Shown piece by piece: positions 46,144 through 58,524 of a stretch of 64,000 nt of DNA. This stretch comes from Trametopsis cervina (Eukaryota > Basidiomycota > Agaricomycetes > Polyporales > Irpicaceae), in contig MU278348.1 in assembly GCA_022385755.1 (NCBI GenBank), positions 2,175,470 to 2,239,469 of the forward strand, in the 5' to 3' direction. A model generated the notes under the pieces. That model was not told where the DNA came from, did no database searches, and saw only the letters and a program-made list of their open reading frames with translations. Positions within the stretch are counted from its first letter, which is position 1; every line of letters starts with the position of its first letter. The position numbers were made by a program, and so were the translations under genes.

Positions 46144-47178
46144 TCACGAGACGTGCGCATACAAGTTGAGGGCATTGAGAGCTGGCTCCTCCATGTTGCG
46201 ATGGTTATAACCCAAGATAGCGATCTGCGAAGATATTAGTGATATGAAAGACGACGTAACGACGCTTCTGTGTACGTACTCCTGCGGGCTCGACGTTGAA
46301 ATGCGTCCCTATGCCAAACAGATGAGTTCCTGACGTTAGAGCAGGTGAATGATGACCACATACCCAAGGCAAGAGGGAACCTGACCCATCTGGCAATAAA
46401 TACACGGTTGAAATGACCGTGCGCAACGATCACCACATCGCGAGAAACGGTCCCCTTCTCCAGGTACTCTTTATGGTGCGCCCTCACCTGAAGCGCGACT
46501 GTTAGAGCGCATGTCCCGCCGCTACTTGATGACACTCACTTTCTCTATTACGGTATCCACGCGGAAAGACATCTCCTCCGGACTCTCCCCTCCTGGACAT
46601 CCGTCTTGCCAGATCGCCCAGTTCGGGTTCTTCTCCTTGATTTCATTGGGTTTGAGGCCTTCGTAATCTCCGTAATCCCATTCCCTCACTTCTTCGGTGA
46701 TAACGTGCTCCGGTTTATCTTTGACATGATCGAAGAGGAGGTGGAAGGTATGGTGTGCGCGAGTCCTTGGCGAGACAAAGACCATACACAGGTTCTCCGG
46801 GTCAAGAACCTCTGTAGAGCATTCAGTGAATACCACCACTTTAAGCTGTGACTCAAGGACATACTGCCGGGTCCTACGAGTTGGAGTGCTCGACTTTTTG
46901 TTTCCTCCACACCGTGGGCAGTGAGCGGGATATCGGAACGACCAGTCTATTCGTCCGATTAGGGTACCGAATTTGTTGTGAATATGCTAGATACGCACAT
47001 GACGTCTAATGTACAGGCATCGCGACTGTCAGAGTGCTAAACAGGCAGTAGCTATGCGATAGACTGACCCGTTCAGCGACCATTCAGTCTCACCTGTAAT
47101 GATCTCTTGTCAGTGACAGCGTTAGCTATCGTTGCAACGCGTAAGCGTACCGTGGCGAATGAGGAACAGCCTGGGCAT
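46144..47178 (-). CDS. SHB17: Histidine phosphatase, SHB17-like
   Basis: Exon 1 reads MPRLFLIRHG, and the catalytic RHGETEW motif is completed in exon 2. HTGRSDIPLTAHG, VFVSPRTRAHHT, REWDYGDYEG and IWQDGCPGGESPEEM follow, then the second catalytic His in VVIVAHGHFNRVF. The REWDYGDYEG ... W.IW.DGCPGGE pattern matches yeast Shb17, which removes phosphate from sedoheptulose-1,7-bisphosphate in riboneogenesis. Related fungal phosphatases share these motifs, so the substrate is an inference. The last exon ends NALNLYAHVS. Roughly eight short exons. Confidence 0.82.
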
Positions 47179-47345
47179 AGGACGTGAGCTCGTGTCAGAC
47201 ATCGCGTCGAGTTTCTTGTGGTTGGATGAGCGAGAGTAAGATAGGAGAGCTTCGTGTTGCCTGTCTCTTCATACTTTATTCCGTTCCGGCTCCCTCAGTG
47301 GATGGCGGCAAACAAGGCACAGGCGGACTTTGAGATCAAGTATCG

Positions 47346-47711
47346 ATGACACCCACACGTCATTGGTTGGATGCTGCAGGCCCGCACGGAACCGGCGACT
47401 ATGAGAAGATCTCCCAATTTCACCAGCAACATCCACACGCATCCCATGGCCAGCCCGCTCAGCAGGCAGAATGGCGGTTAATCGACAGTGATACGGTGTA
47501 AGCAGTGTTCTTCTGAACCTATTGGGCTCTCTTGGCTGATATCTTTGCTTGTACTAGAAACTTGCGCGCCGCCCGCACGTCTCACATCTCACAGACGACC
47601 TCGGCGTTGATGGTGGTCACAGTAAGCCAGGCGCGAACCTGTTGCAGCGGCTTCACTAGTCCTCCCGCCCGAAACCCAGGGGTGACCGAATTCCAAGCTT
47701 CAAACTCCTGA
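47346..47711 (+). CDS. Possible small gene, unknown function
   Basis: Exons 47346-47497 and 47558-47711 would give 101 residues, starting MTPTRHWLDAAGPHGTGDYE. The single 60 nt intron has textbook signals (gtaagc, an internal ctgat, then ctag), which is the main support. The first exon is His/Gln-rich (QFHQQHPHASHGQPAQQAEW). A second possible intron in exon 2 would change the C-terminus. No homologue recognised. It starts 168 bp from the SHB17-like gene on the other strand. Confidence 0.3.
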
Positions 47712-48740
47712 TGGCTTGATTGTGGTTCTTCCGATGTACGCAGCGGAGGATGCTCTATCAATCATTACGGACTTGTTCCTGCAAAGTGATCACCATAGCT
47801 CGGAGGGCGGTCAGGACTCTACGGGGTACCGCTCCTCCTGGTGCAAGTATGCACTGGCCACCTCAAGCAGGGACTTTCACCGACACCAATGTGGTGAAGA
47901 CCGGTACGAGTGGTGCATATAGTAGCGCATTTATGACGGGCTCTCGCGGGGACTTAAACACGGACATACCGTCCCGCCTTTACAGACAATACCACTGCTT
48001 GCGCACTGTTTATCATTTCTCTCAGTCACTGGGGATGCCAAACCGCTTGATGGCAGCAAATGATGCCAAACACTCACCAGATGTCACAAAGTGTGCTGCA
48101 ACATGATGGGAAGATATATCAATCCGTAATGGTAGAAGCGACGCGGATTCACTCTGTGGTTCTGCAAATATTTTATGGGGGTAGCTTTGTGGCGAGGGGA
48201 AGGGGCTCTCTATTTCCTCAATGACAATAATGTAGGCACGAGCCTGGAACATGCGAAAGCAATGAGGAGGCGAGCTCAAGTGCTCGTGTTGTAAGGGGAT
48301 TACAATCTGGTTACTGAGCATGTACCCATATACTAACCGTGGGAACAAAAAGCTGTGGTCGGTGTTACTAGCAGACGCCCGCATCAGTTTGAAGTAGAGC
48401 CCTCCACTGGCACTCCCGACTGTGAGCCACCAAGCACGACCGCAATCCTATTCCACTTGGCTTTCCACTTCTTTCATTGCAGCTCCTAGTTCCTTCACGC
48501 TTTTGCACGACTCTCTGTTCCCCTCCCGGCGTTATCCTCCGCAAGGTGACCCCAATCGTTTTCATCTCATAACTTATCTGACGAGGCTCTGCTGTCCCTC
48601 CTCCTATGTTCGAAATGGTCCTCAAACTTGCACAACCTGTGCACTGGAACTCCTGAACCGCGGCTGGTTGTTTCTGAAGCTCTCCTGCTCAAAGTCATCC
48701 CCTTTACCGTAAGCTACATAGAGTCACACTGTGACACAAT
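47712..48740. other. Intergenic region before Rac
   Basis: About 1 kb upstream of the Rac gene. Overlapping open frames on both strands (47720-48106, 48022-48384, 48422-48712) give no recognisable protein. A C/T-rich segment from about 48460 to 48600 is typical of fungal promoters. Confidence 0.35.
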
Positions 48741-49729
48741 ATGCAGGCCATTAAATGTGAGCCCATTTTCCTCGCTCCTCGCCGCTCAGGGCCATGCTCA
48801 CCAGTAATGCCCCAGGTGTTGTTGTAGGAGATGGTGCTGTAGGGAAGGTACGTATTCGACGAAGTGCGGGTATCCGGGGCAATCATTGACACGGCGTTAC
48901 AGACGTGTCTTCTGATCTCGTATACCACGAATGCATTCCCAGTACGTGCTTCCCCGTTTCTATGTTGAGGCTCAATCCGCTGATCAGTCGCTTCTCCTAG
49001 GGAGAGTACATTCCAACTGGTGAGTCTAGCATTCGGACGAAGCGCACGTCTGTCTCATCTGTGTGCCAGTTTTCGATAATTACTCCGCCAATGTGATGGT
49101 GGACGGAAAGACAATTTCCTTGGGCTTGTGGGATACCGCCGGTCAGGAGGATTACGATCGACTCCGCCCTCTATCATACCCTCAGACGGATGTGTTCTTG
49201 ATTTGCTTCTCGCTCGTCAGCCCACCTAGTTACGAGAACGTGCGAACGAAGGTGCGTGTTGCTACGTCACACGCATTACCCGACGACACTAACGTGTTCT
49301 ACAATGGAAGTGGTACCCTGAAATCTCGCATCACGCGCCCTCTACCTCCATAGTCCTGGTTGGCACGAAGCTCGATCTGCGTGAAGATCCTGCTACAATC
49401 GACAAGCTGAGAGACCGGTGCGTTCTCATACCAACCCATGTCATAGCTTATCTAACCCATACAATTCCTCTGCCAGTCGTATGGCACCCATTTCCTATTC
49501 TCAGGGGGTGTCGATGGCAAAGGACATCGGTGCCGTCAAGTACCTCGAGTGTTCCGCGCTGACACAGAAAGGCCTGAAGACTGTGTTTGATGAAGCTATC
49601 CGCGCCGTCTGTAAGTTGTTCTATCCACGTTTCGTACTTAAGATGACAGTTATTTACTGATTTCCCATTCCAGTGAACCCACCTGCACCCGTGAAGAAGC
49701 CCAAGGGTTCGAAATGCATTATCGCTTGA
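48741..49729 (+). CDS. RAC1: Rac-type Rho GTPase
   Basis: Exons 48741-48756, 48816-48847, 48903-48941, 49001-49019, 49070-49251, 49311-49417, 49477-49610 and 49674-49729. [17 protein letters not shown] holds the P-loop. The switch I Thr is in YIPTVFDNY, switch II is [20 protein letters not shown], the guanine-specificity motif is GTKLDL, and CSAL is present. [11 protein letters not shown] and [14 protein letters not shown] place it with Rac rather than Cdc42. The polybasic end VKKPKGSK is followed by a CAAX box, CIIA, for prenylation. Rac controls polarised growth, actin and NADPH oxidase in filamentous fungi. The first four exons are 16, 32, 39 and 19 nt, so gene finders easily lose the N-terminus. 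Confidence 0.95.
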
Positions 49730-50756
49730 TGCAGATACGTCAGCCTTCTTGAATACAGACCACATATTTTAGGCACCCTACGTAACGACGACACGATTGC
49801 GGTCGTGATACCATTTACGAATTTGCACCCATTTACGACTTGTACGTGGCATGTCCTGCCCCTTCTGCCCTGTAACCTACCGATAGTGCCATGATTTACC
49901 TCAACGGCTAGTGAGTGTAGCACGTCCCGACTGCCCACCAACAGACCCCACCGTCTGATTGGACTTTCTTACTCGTGTTTCCTCCCCTGCCGATTGCTTT
50001 CTGTTTTCCCTGTTTGTTCTTTTTGGAATCGATGTTTGAATTCTCCTGAGCTAAGTGGCCATTAACCCGGTCAAAAAACACCTCATGTACGGTTCTGCCG
50101 CCGACGTCTGCGGGTAGATTGGCGGTCTTTGTGTGATGCGGAGCAGTTGTTGCACTGTTGTTGCTGGCAGTGGGGGCGCTGTGTGCCTTGCTGCAATGAG
50201 GACCCAGGCCCGGTTTCCCACCACGGGACCGTGCGGTGCTCTCCGGGCGTCTCGGACCCTCGGGTTCTGTTCTGTTGCTGTTTGCCAGGTTCCAAGCCAT
50301 GCAGTAACTCTCCGCAAAAACAAGGCTAACGTTGTTCGGAGTCGCCTTCTCCTCCTCACCTCCATCCGTCCTCCCACCAGAACGCGTCCTCCGTCGCTGT
50401 CCGCTCTTTGCACACCACATTCTTTTTCAGATCGCTCTCGTTCCTGAGACTGCGCGGGCCCCTTGATCTCATCAAGCACACGAAATTGTCTTGACATACA
50501 AGACCGGGATCTACGGACTAGCTCACACCCTCCCTGGCGCGGTCCTCTGCCTCTAAACACGTCGTCTGTCCTAGCGCTATCCTCTGTGCTAGAGACATCT
50601 CGTGAGACGCCTGCGAGCACTTGGGAAGAGTGCTATGCCATCGTCTGCTCATCAACAGTGCCTCATATCAGTCACAGACTGTTGATACAAGGTGCGTTAT
50701 GTCCGTCACCATGTCCTTTTTCCCTCTTCCACTCACTTCCATCTTCGCCATGAAGC
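49730..50756. other. Tandem intergenic region
   Basis: About 1 kb between Rac and the next plus-strand gene. A 189-codon open frame on the minus strand (50051-50620) is Arg-rich, has no domain, and is taken as non-coding. C/T-rich runs near 50330-50450 and 50700-50750 suggest promoter and leader. Confidence 0.35.
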
Positions 50757-53700
50757 ATGTCGATGCACGCGGCCAGTGAAGATGACCCTGGGACGCCGAC
50801 TCACAGATCCAGACCCTCCCTTGCCACCAATGCATCGGCCCTCGCCGAGAGCACCATCACCTTTGGTAGTCTCATGTCGGTCGATGGCTTTGCACGTCTT
50901 TCCCAATTTCCACCAGTGCCTCAAGAGTTTCCTCTGTCGCCGGTGGACGAGGGTTTGCAAATGCCGTCACCTGTCCGAAGTGACTTCTCATCGAGCACGC
51001 TGGGTACATCTGCCACCGCCCGTCGTGCCCTTCCCACCCCGCCAGTCTCTTCAGTCCGCCCCTTGAACGTGCAGAAACGACCGGTCTCCCCTCCGAAAGA
51101 CACCCCCATCTACCCTCTCTACTACCCGTCTGCAGTCCCTACAGCTGGCGTCCCGGGGCTCAGTCACACGCCGACCACAACCGCCTCATACCCGTCGCCT
51201 CACGACTGGCATGACGGATCCTCTAGTATAGCCAACGACCCCTACGGCGACTCTGCTCTACCCACCTCTCTTATCACCTCCCTACTCAGCTCCGCCTCAC
51301 AAAGCGACGGCAGTCCTTCTGACTTCCCGCCGTCCTCATTTGCGAAGAAACAACGGGCATACGAAGCATCTGTGATAAGCAACGCTTTCACTACCGTAAC
51401 CACTGATTCTACCATAACCTACCCTCCTCCGAAGCTATTCCCTCCGCCACTACCCGGCTCGCCTCATTCATATCCTCCGGTACCACCGCTCCCTTCTTTC
51501 ATGGACGGACATGCAGGCCCTTCCGGCTCCATATCGTCAGGAGGACGTGCTACTCCAGACACCCTGAAGACGGTAGAATCCGAAGGTACCACTCGACACC
51601 ATGGAGCTGGCATGCGGGCTATGTCGACAACACCGAGCTTGCAATCACTGAACAGTTCCACGCCACTGATGCAACAAACCTTCGCTAAGGCAGATCCCAT
51701 CCTTGAAGAGGAGGAGTATCGACCCGCATCAGGCCGCTCGACGCCGGGAAAGTCGCGTAGCAGTAGAGGGCGTCGCGGCTCAACCGCGTACTCGACGAAA
51801 TCGACGAAGAGCGTGGTCTCGTCGTTGATGGCTCGATTGTCGCATTCAAGCAGCGATCGCAAGTCAATCAAGCAAGCGGCCGTATCGTGGTTCCGCGGCA
51901 AGCCCCTGCCGCCGGTTCCTCCTCTGCCAAACATGCCGTTTCAGGAGATACGCAAGGCGGAGGACGCACTCGGGTTACCTGACCTCGTGGGCCGGGCTCA
52001 GATACTGTCAGCGATGCTTGATAAGGGGCAACGACCATACGAGAGTGATGAAGTCCTGGACTCCCGGTACAAGGAGCGTTTCTCAATTCCGGATGTTGGG
52101 ATGCGTATAGGCCCTGCGCCTAATAGCAATGTGTGGAATAGCGGCGCAGAGCCTAACATCAGGACTGTAGCCCGGGATCGTAGAGGTCGCTCGGAGGATT
52201 TCTCGGCACAACTACCGCCTGTTCAGCCGGATAGTCCAACCCGGAAGCCGTGGAGGAGGTCGGCCTGGACAAAACTGTCAAAGCAGCAGCGGATATGGGT
52301 GATTGTTGGGTTTATGGCCGTGATATCTATTGTCACCATAGCCGTAGCCGTTGGCGTAACAGTCAGCAGTAGGCATAATGATTCTCACTCATGTCCGGGC
52401 AGCTTTGCAGGTGCATCGTGTAATTTGGGTACGTCCGCGAAACCCCGAAACATCGGTCCATTTACTTAACTATCTGTAGATGTGACGTGTACCTGCACGT
52501 CGTCGGACACGACGGTATGCAAGCCGTTGGCCCAGAGTATAGCTTCGCTGGTTCCCGTGATGAACAAGGCGTTCAGCTCGAATTTTACACCAGCAGTTGT
52601 CTCAGACGCTATATGGGAAGTACAGGGGGGCGCAGTTAACAGCAATAATTGTGCTAATCAGGTCTCGTTGATCGACGTCGCCCCTGCGCTGGAGCCCTCC
52701 GCGCTGAACAGGACACAATGGGCGCAGTCCGCATTACTGTGGAACCTGGTCGCGTCAGAAAACATCACCGTAAATCACGCCATGCAGAATTTCATCCAGA
52801 AGGCGAACTGGGCATCCCTGCCCTCTGACGGCCCTGCTCCCGATACTGCCGCGCTTTTCTCGTTCCATGCTTCGGGCTACAACTTCAACTTTGCGACCCA
52901 AACCCTCTCTGCACTCCCTGCATCGTTTATAGGCAACGGTCAACCAAGTACGGAACAGGCTGGCAGAGTGAACGATGTCGCACATGGTGCTCTAGACCGT
53001 ATGTATCAGTTCGCAGTCGGTACGTGTTCAGTTGCATCAGTGGCGAGGTATCCATCTTATGCTAAATAAATTACAGCGTCGTCATCCCAGCAGCAGTCGG
53101 CTTTGCAGGAGTATTGGACAAATGAACTACGACGATCTACCTCAGATCTGCCGGGGTTTATTTCATTCATATCCGGTTCACCCGTCATGCTTCCATTCGA
53201 CACGTCAACCACATTCGGCTCGTCGACTTTGATCTCCCTGATCAATAAGACAACTCCAGCACCGTTTCCTCCGCCCCTCGCCTGCTACCCGGGACTTAGC
53301 TCGTCGCAACTACAGTCGGTAAACTCTCTTGAGACGACGGTATTTGGACTGAGTTTGGCTTCGGGAGCTTCTACGCTCGATACGTCGTGTTTCCCAAACC
53401 GACCGGTGTACGGTGTGTTGGACATCCTGCAACTGAGGCTACCTTTCCCAGACGGCCGCAGTGGTGTGGCGAAGCAAGCGGCCATTCTGTCGCGGGACGC
53501 GAGTCCTCGGGTTGTGGTTTACAGCGGCGAAGCTGTCAGCGCACTTCCTGGCACTAGCTCCCCTGGCACGCTATCGATAGACCCCCGCGATTATGGTACT
53601 CTAAATAGCCTCAACCACGTTATTCTGAAGTACCTGCGATCCCTGGACACGCAGACAGCGTCCGCCCTGGTGGATTATGTGTTGACCAATGTGGCGACAC

Positions 53701-54071
53701 CACCTACATCTGCGTCGCCGATATCTGGCAATTTGTCCTCTCTTCCGCTATTGGAGGTGGCCGTCTTCGGGACCATTGCGACAAGCGACATCGACTCTGT
53801 GGCATCATCCTTGTCGAACAGCGCGGGCGGCGTATATTTCGGTTCACTGCCCTCGTCCGTGGTCAGGAACTGGACAATCGACTCCGTCCAGGCAGAGGTC
53901 ACCTGGACCGAGAACGCAACCGCGCCGTTGGTTGTCAGAGATAGTTCAACCAGCGACCCGAACTTCAACGGAGTCTGGTCAGCAGCGACAGCGGCCTTCG
54001 CAGCGAAGCAGAACTTCACCGTCACTACCATCATCAACTCGTTCAGCGGCACACAGCTGCTGAAACCGTGA
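50757..54071 (+). CDS. Type II membrane protein with Pro-rich cytosolic region
   Basis: Exons 50757-52428, 52480-53019 and 53077-54071 give about 1,068 residues. The first about 520 residues are Ser/Pro/Thr-rich and disordered, with many PPxPPLP-type runs (KLFPPPLPGSPHSYPPVPPL) and a basic Ser patch (SRSSRGRRGS). One transmembrane helix follows (IWVIVGFMAVISIVTIAVAV), with Arg/Lys before it. The remaining about 530 residues form the other side: Cys-containing at first (CPGSFAGASCNLDVTCTCTS), then Ser/Thr-rich with several N-x-S/T sites, so probably extracellular. No catalytic motif recognised. The polyproline stretches could bind SH3 or profilin-type partners. It looks like a basidiomycete-specific cell-surface protein. 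Confidence 0.8.
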
Positions 54072-55058
54072 TCTGTCGCGTATACTCTGTCTCTTTCCTG
54101 CCTGTTTTCGCTTCGCGCCGCTCGTGTCGCTTCATTGTTGCACCCTGGAATATCATATCTATGTGTATCTATGTGCCCTGCTATCGTCTACAGCTCTGTC
54201 TCGCCTCGGAATACAATACATCCTGCGCACGCCTCCGGCAGGCCTGGTCGCCTCACCCACCTACCTACCACCCCTTCTGCATCTGCATAGACCACATTCA
54301 TTCATCCTACCACACTCATTTTCTTACCCCACACGCAATGCAATCCAGTCATACACCTGCCTTCCTCGCATGCTCAGAGACACTATGGTAATCCTGTCCC
54401 CTACGCAACTCTTTGAATCGGAATATTCGTGTATCTTTCGTAGTGTTTCGCGCCTCCTGACACAGACTACGGGAGGCTTATCCGCAGCTGTCTCTCACCC
54501 TACCTCCATCCCTATACTTATCCTCGTCTCCACTCACACTCTTCCGCGCTCTCTATTTCTTTTTCACGGTTGGCAATTCTTTGGAGAGCGCGAAAGATGC
54601 CACCCGTCCCATCCTGAGCTTCCTTAACTTTATTAGTATTTTTCTTCCTACCATGCTTTTTCTTGTCGTCTGCTCGGGTGCTATGACTTATTTACGTGTA
54701 CACAATCCCGTTTTACTAGCTGCCATTGAGATTGGCTAAATTACTTCGTCTTTTCGTGTGCCTGCCGTACTCTTTCTCCAAAGGTCTTTTCTGCGCACAT
54801 ACATGTATATACTTTTGCTGCACGTACATACCACTCTAAAGTATTCGCAATGCGTTATATGCATATCATCTCACACCATATCACCGTGATAAATGCGGAG
54901 CTGATGTATCAAGCTGTCCGTGGAGATTATATGTATAAGGGCAATGCAAGTACATGAGTCGATAAACAGAGAAAGTCCCAATCATCATCTGAAGCAACGA
55001 CAGTGTGAAAAACCAATGATAAACGATCAATAGCAGTTATTGAGAAAGGAGAGCAAGA
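54072..55058. other. Convergent intergenic region, C/T-rich
   Basis: About 990 bp. The segment 54080-54560 is markedly pyrimidine-rich with many short cac/ctc runs. It probably holds the 3' UTRs of the two convergent genes. No gene was recognised. Confidence 0.4.
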
Positions 55059-57232
55059 TTACGATGGTCCAGGCAGGGGATCCACCCACGTCCCATTCGG
55101 CCACAAGGTCGCCGCCTTTGTGAAATCGCCAAAGCTTCCCTGATTCGTGAACTACGTATCAAAGATAACCGTGATCAGCATCATACGTCACAGATAAGAA
55201 CGGAAAGAAGCAGATCTTACCGCTAGCCTAAAGAAATGCGGTATCCCCGCTTCCAGAAACGCGAGCGTGTAGTTCGTCGCGTTACCGACGTAACGCTCAA
55301 CATCGTCAACCAACAGAGAGAAACCGTCCCAGTCAAATGTGTCGGGCAACGGGTTCCATAATATCGTCTGGTTGGCAAGCGGAATGGAACCGTCAAATGT
55401 GGTAGAGTTCGTCAGGAAAGACGGAAGTGCAGAGCCGAGTGGCGCATCTCGTCTCAGCTGCGAACGAACAACTCATCAGCACCGTTCATCGCCGTATTTC
55501 AAAAAAGAGGCAGATCTACTCACGTCGTCTGCGGTCTGCAAGATGGAGGCGAACCCGAACGCCGCGACTCCGTTCAGAAACATGCCCAACAGGAAGCCCT
55601 GATAGATGGCAGAGAGGCGCGTTGGCCACGCCGTGACGGGCATGAGAACCATGCCGATGAAGTAGTGGTGAATGCGGATCTGCAGCCCCGGCATCTGCGA
55701 GAGCACGACGACTACGAGCCCGCCCGCGATGTACCACCGTAGGTAGTGCGGGAGCCAGCCGGTCTTGCGGACGACGCGCACCTGGTTAGCGACGAGGATG
55801 AACACGATGACGACGATGATGATGAGGGCGGAGAGCGCGCCAGAGCGCGCTTTGAGGTCGGTGGCGGTGAGACGGTCGATGGGGATCTTATTGAAGGTGA
55901 TGTTGGTGAGGACGCCGGGCCAGAAGCTCGCGAGGTACCAGACGGATGACTCGATTGGCGCGTTGGCGAATGCGGGGAGGGTGAACCGCCAGGCGAGGCG
56001 CCAGAATGCGTAGGCGACGAAGAGCGCGGGGAGGAAGGTGGCGATGGCATCGTCGATGGGCGGAGGGCTGGCGCGCGGCTGCGAGAAGAGCGTGATGTGC
56101 CAGAAGCCGATGCAGACGAGACACCAGAAGAGGATGATGGGTTTCGGACGGAGGACCCAGAAGAGGAGGACGGTGATGAGGATGTTGAATATCAAAGCTT
56201 CGTTGCGCAGGTCTTCGCAATGCGTTAGGTCGCTCTGCGGAGAGAATTGGAACGAGAGCGGGAACGTGGACGGGAATCCGACAGAACTCAATCCGTGCGC
56301 CGTGAAGGGAAGATAGTCTGTAAAATTGCCAACCAGCGATAGAGTTGCGCAGCCTCCCTTAGAGTTAGATATCTTCCCGCTGTGTGCAAACGTTTACTTG
56401 TTAAGTGCTAGGACGAACGTGTATGCGCAGTGTACTCACGCCTGAACAGCAGCCGCACAAATAAAGCTGTCTCCTCGGTAGGTTACGTCCGGATCGCCCC
56501 CGCCTACGATCAGTGGCACAAAGTCTACTCGCTGGTTCCCGACAGCCCGTGGATTCTCCAATATGACAGAACTACATTGGGCAGGACAGCGGAACGAGAA
56601 GCTTGAGTTGCTGAATGGAGTGCAATCTTGGCCGTTTAGACCGCATCCGGCGTTGGGTGTCCAATAAACCGACGTGCAGTCTATGAAAGCATCCGGCGGG
56701 GTGAAGAAAGCCTGAGCTCGCGCAAAGAATGCTAGGCCAACTATGTATCCTGCCGCGAGTAGGGCGAAGAGCCAGAGGGATTGGAAGTGTCGGGTCGCAC
56801 GTACAAGACCAGGTTCTAAGCCCACGCTGTATGTCCGTGGTCCGGTGTGCAGAGTTAAGTTAAGGAATGGCAGCGGATCTGTTTGAACTCTAAGCTTAGT
56901 ATCGTCCTGAGACGGACGGACTCGTGGCCAGTATATGTACACATACCTCTCAGGTCTTGTTTTGGCCTCGGTCCTCGCACATACAGCCAGCATTTCTGTA
57001 CAACTGGGTTGTGCCACCCGATAAACCACAAAAAATGCTCCTTTCTTGATCTATAGTGAGGAAAAGAGGGCAGATGAGCACTCGGAGGCTCCTCAAGTTG
57101 GAAGGGTTCGACGGGGACTGGGGATTGTCGGAGATGCGATTTGGACATGGACGGGTCCGTACCCGAAGCATCTTCACGCAAGTATGGCAGTGTCTGCGAA
57201 GAGCTTGCGCCAGAAGCTGCACTATCCTCCAT
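55059..57232 (-). CDS. LCCL-domain multi-pass membrane protein
   Basis: The N-terminus is cytosolic and disordered (starts MEDSAASGASSSQTLPYLRE), with a PHYRSRKEHFLWFIGWHNPV motif. A first transmembrane helix (SLWLFALLAAGYIVGLAFF) comes next. The LCCL domain follows: CTSVYWTPNAGCGLNGQDC, FRCPAQCSSV and GDSFICAAAVQAG give the conserved cysteines and the C-P-x-x-C block. Then come about six hydrophobic helices (for example FNILITVLLFWVL; LSALIIIVVIVFILVANQVR) and a C-terminal extracytosolic segment ending WVDPLPGPS. Fungal LCCL proteins of this layout are known only as uncharacterised membrane proteins. The LCCL fold is thought to bind ligands, possibly lipopolysaccharide-like or extracellular. 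Five or more exons. Confidence 0.85.
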
Positions 57233-57677
57233 CCTGATAGAGGAAAGCGATATGCTGAAGAGTCAGGGTCGAAGGAGGGATATATCGGTCACACCAGCAT
57301 TTGGGTTGTCGAGTAAGGCGAGTAGGCTGCGCGAGTGGGCACGCTGCTGAGAATCCCATGGCGGTAATTTGGTTGCGGCTCGCCTGTGTTTGGAAATGCA
57401 GGCTTGGAAACGGATATTTTGGGACCGCACACCGCGACCATTCCTTGTGCACGGTTCAGCTGACACGAGCCAGCGAACAGGGCGTGGCTCGGGAATACCA
57501 TGAGCTCTAGCGATGGCACATGAAATTGGGCAGTCATCGCCTCACAAAGTTAGAGCACGGAGCGACCACTTGCACGCTCGCTGACAGCCACACTCACGCT
57601 AACGAGATATCTATCCGCATATATAACCCTCGCACCATCGATGCCCGTCACACCATTTCTCCTCCCAGTACACCACA
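57233..57677. promoter_or_regulatory. Divergent promoter region, LCCL gene / 57678 gene
   Basis: 445 bp between head-to-head genes, with a clear TATA element on the plus-strand side. Confidence 0.45.
57620..57626 (+). promoter_or_regulatory. TATA-box candidate
   Basis: TATATAA 52-58 nt upstream of the next start codon. Confidence 0.55.
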
Positions 57678-58405
57678 ATGTCCGTCCCAGCAGAGACAAA
57701 CTCCCTCAACCTCTCCGGCAAGTACATCTTGGTACGCACCAACCGCACTTCTGTGGACAGCCCACTCACCAGCTTGCCCTACATATAGAACAAATCCTTG
57801 AGCGATGACACGGACGAGATCCTCAGGCTTCAGGGCATAAGCTGGTTCACCCGCAGGGCCATCGCCCTTGCGTCTCTCTACGTCACCCTGACGCACGCAA
57901 CAGAGGAGGGCGTGGAAACCATAATTCACGCTCAAGAGCTCAGCGGCGGAGTCGGCAGCTCCTCAGACAAGCGCATTCTCGACTGGCAGGAGCGCGAAGT
58001 TGCAGACAAGCTGTTCGGGGACGTCGTCACCAAGTCAAGGCGCGCGACCGCCGCCGACCTCGAGCCCGCTTTCCTCAAGGAGGGCTGGTCAGAGCATTCA
58101 TTGCAGAATGGCGTAGTCAACACACATGGTCACAGCGATACGCCCAAGAGCGGCACCACTTGGATTGCTGACCAGGTGCGCAAGTTCATAAGACCCTCAG
58201 TAGCTACTTATTGACGGCAGCGCGGCTTCTACAGGTATGGGATATCCAGGATGTCAGTGGCGAACGCAGGTTCGTCAAGCGTATTTCCTTCACCGGGCCC
58301 AAAGGCGAAGAAATTCAGGCTCGCCAAATCTTCGATTATCGTAAGTCTCTTCTCCCGTGTCGACTGACTGGGAAACTCAATATATGCGCAGTTGGCCCTC
58401 TCTGA
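57678..58405 (+). CDS. Small uncharacterised fungal protein
   Basis: Exons 57678-57731, 57789-58175, 58235-58340 and 58392-58405 give 186 residues. It starts MSVPAETNSLNLSGKYILNK. The opening (LNLSGKYILNKSLSDDTDEI) recalls the first strand of lipocalin/FABP-like barrels, but no barrel signature is conclusive. IIHAQELSGGV and KRISFTGPKGEEIQARQIFD suggest a beta-rich protein. There is no signal peptide or membrane helix. I regard it as a conserved fungal protein of unknown role. A strong TATA element precedes it. It converges on the 58525-59154 gene with about 120 bp between stops. Confidence 0.72.
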
Positions 58406-58524
58406 GCATGGACGACGTGACGTGCACCCCATCTCCTGCTTAACTACAACTACTTGTCAAATGCAGAATGTAATGTATATATAACAAACGCACCTCCTTG
58501 TTATGTGCGTATGAACACAGCAGG

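Noticed and set aside
48022..48712. Open frames on both strands upstream of Rac
   Set aside because: Short, overlapping and without recognisable protein features; the region is C/T-rich promoter-like DNA.
50051..50620. 189-codon open frame on the minus strand between Rac and the type II membrane protein gene
   Set aside because: Arg-rich, low-information sequence with no domain or splice support; it lies in a promoter/leader region and overlaps other random frames.
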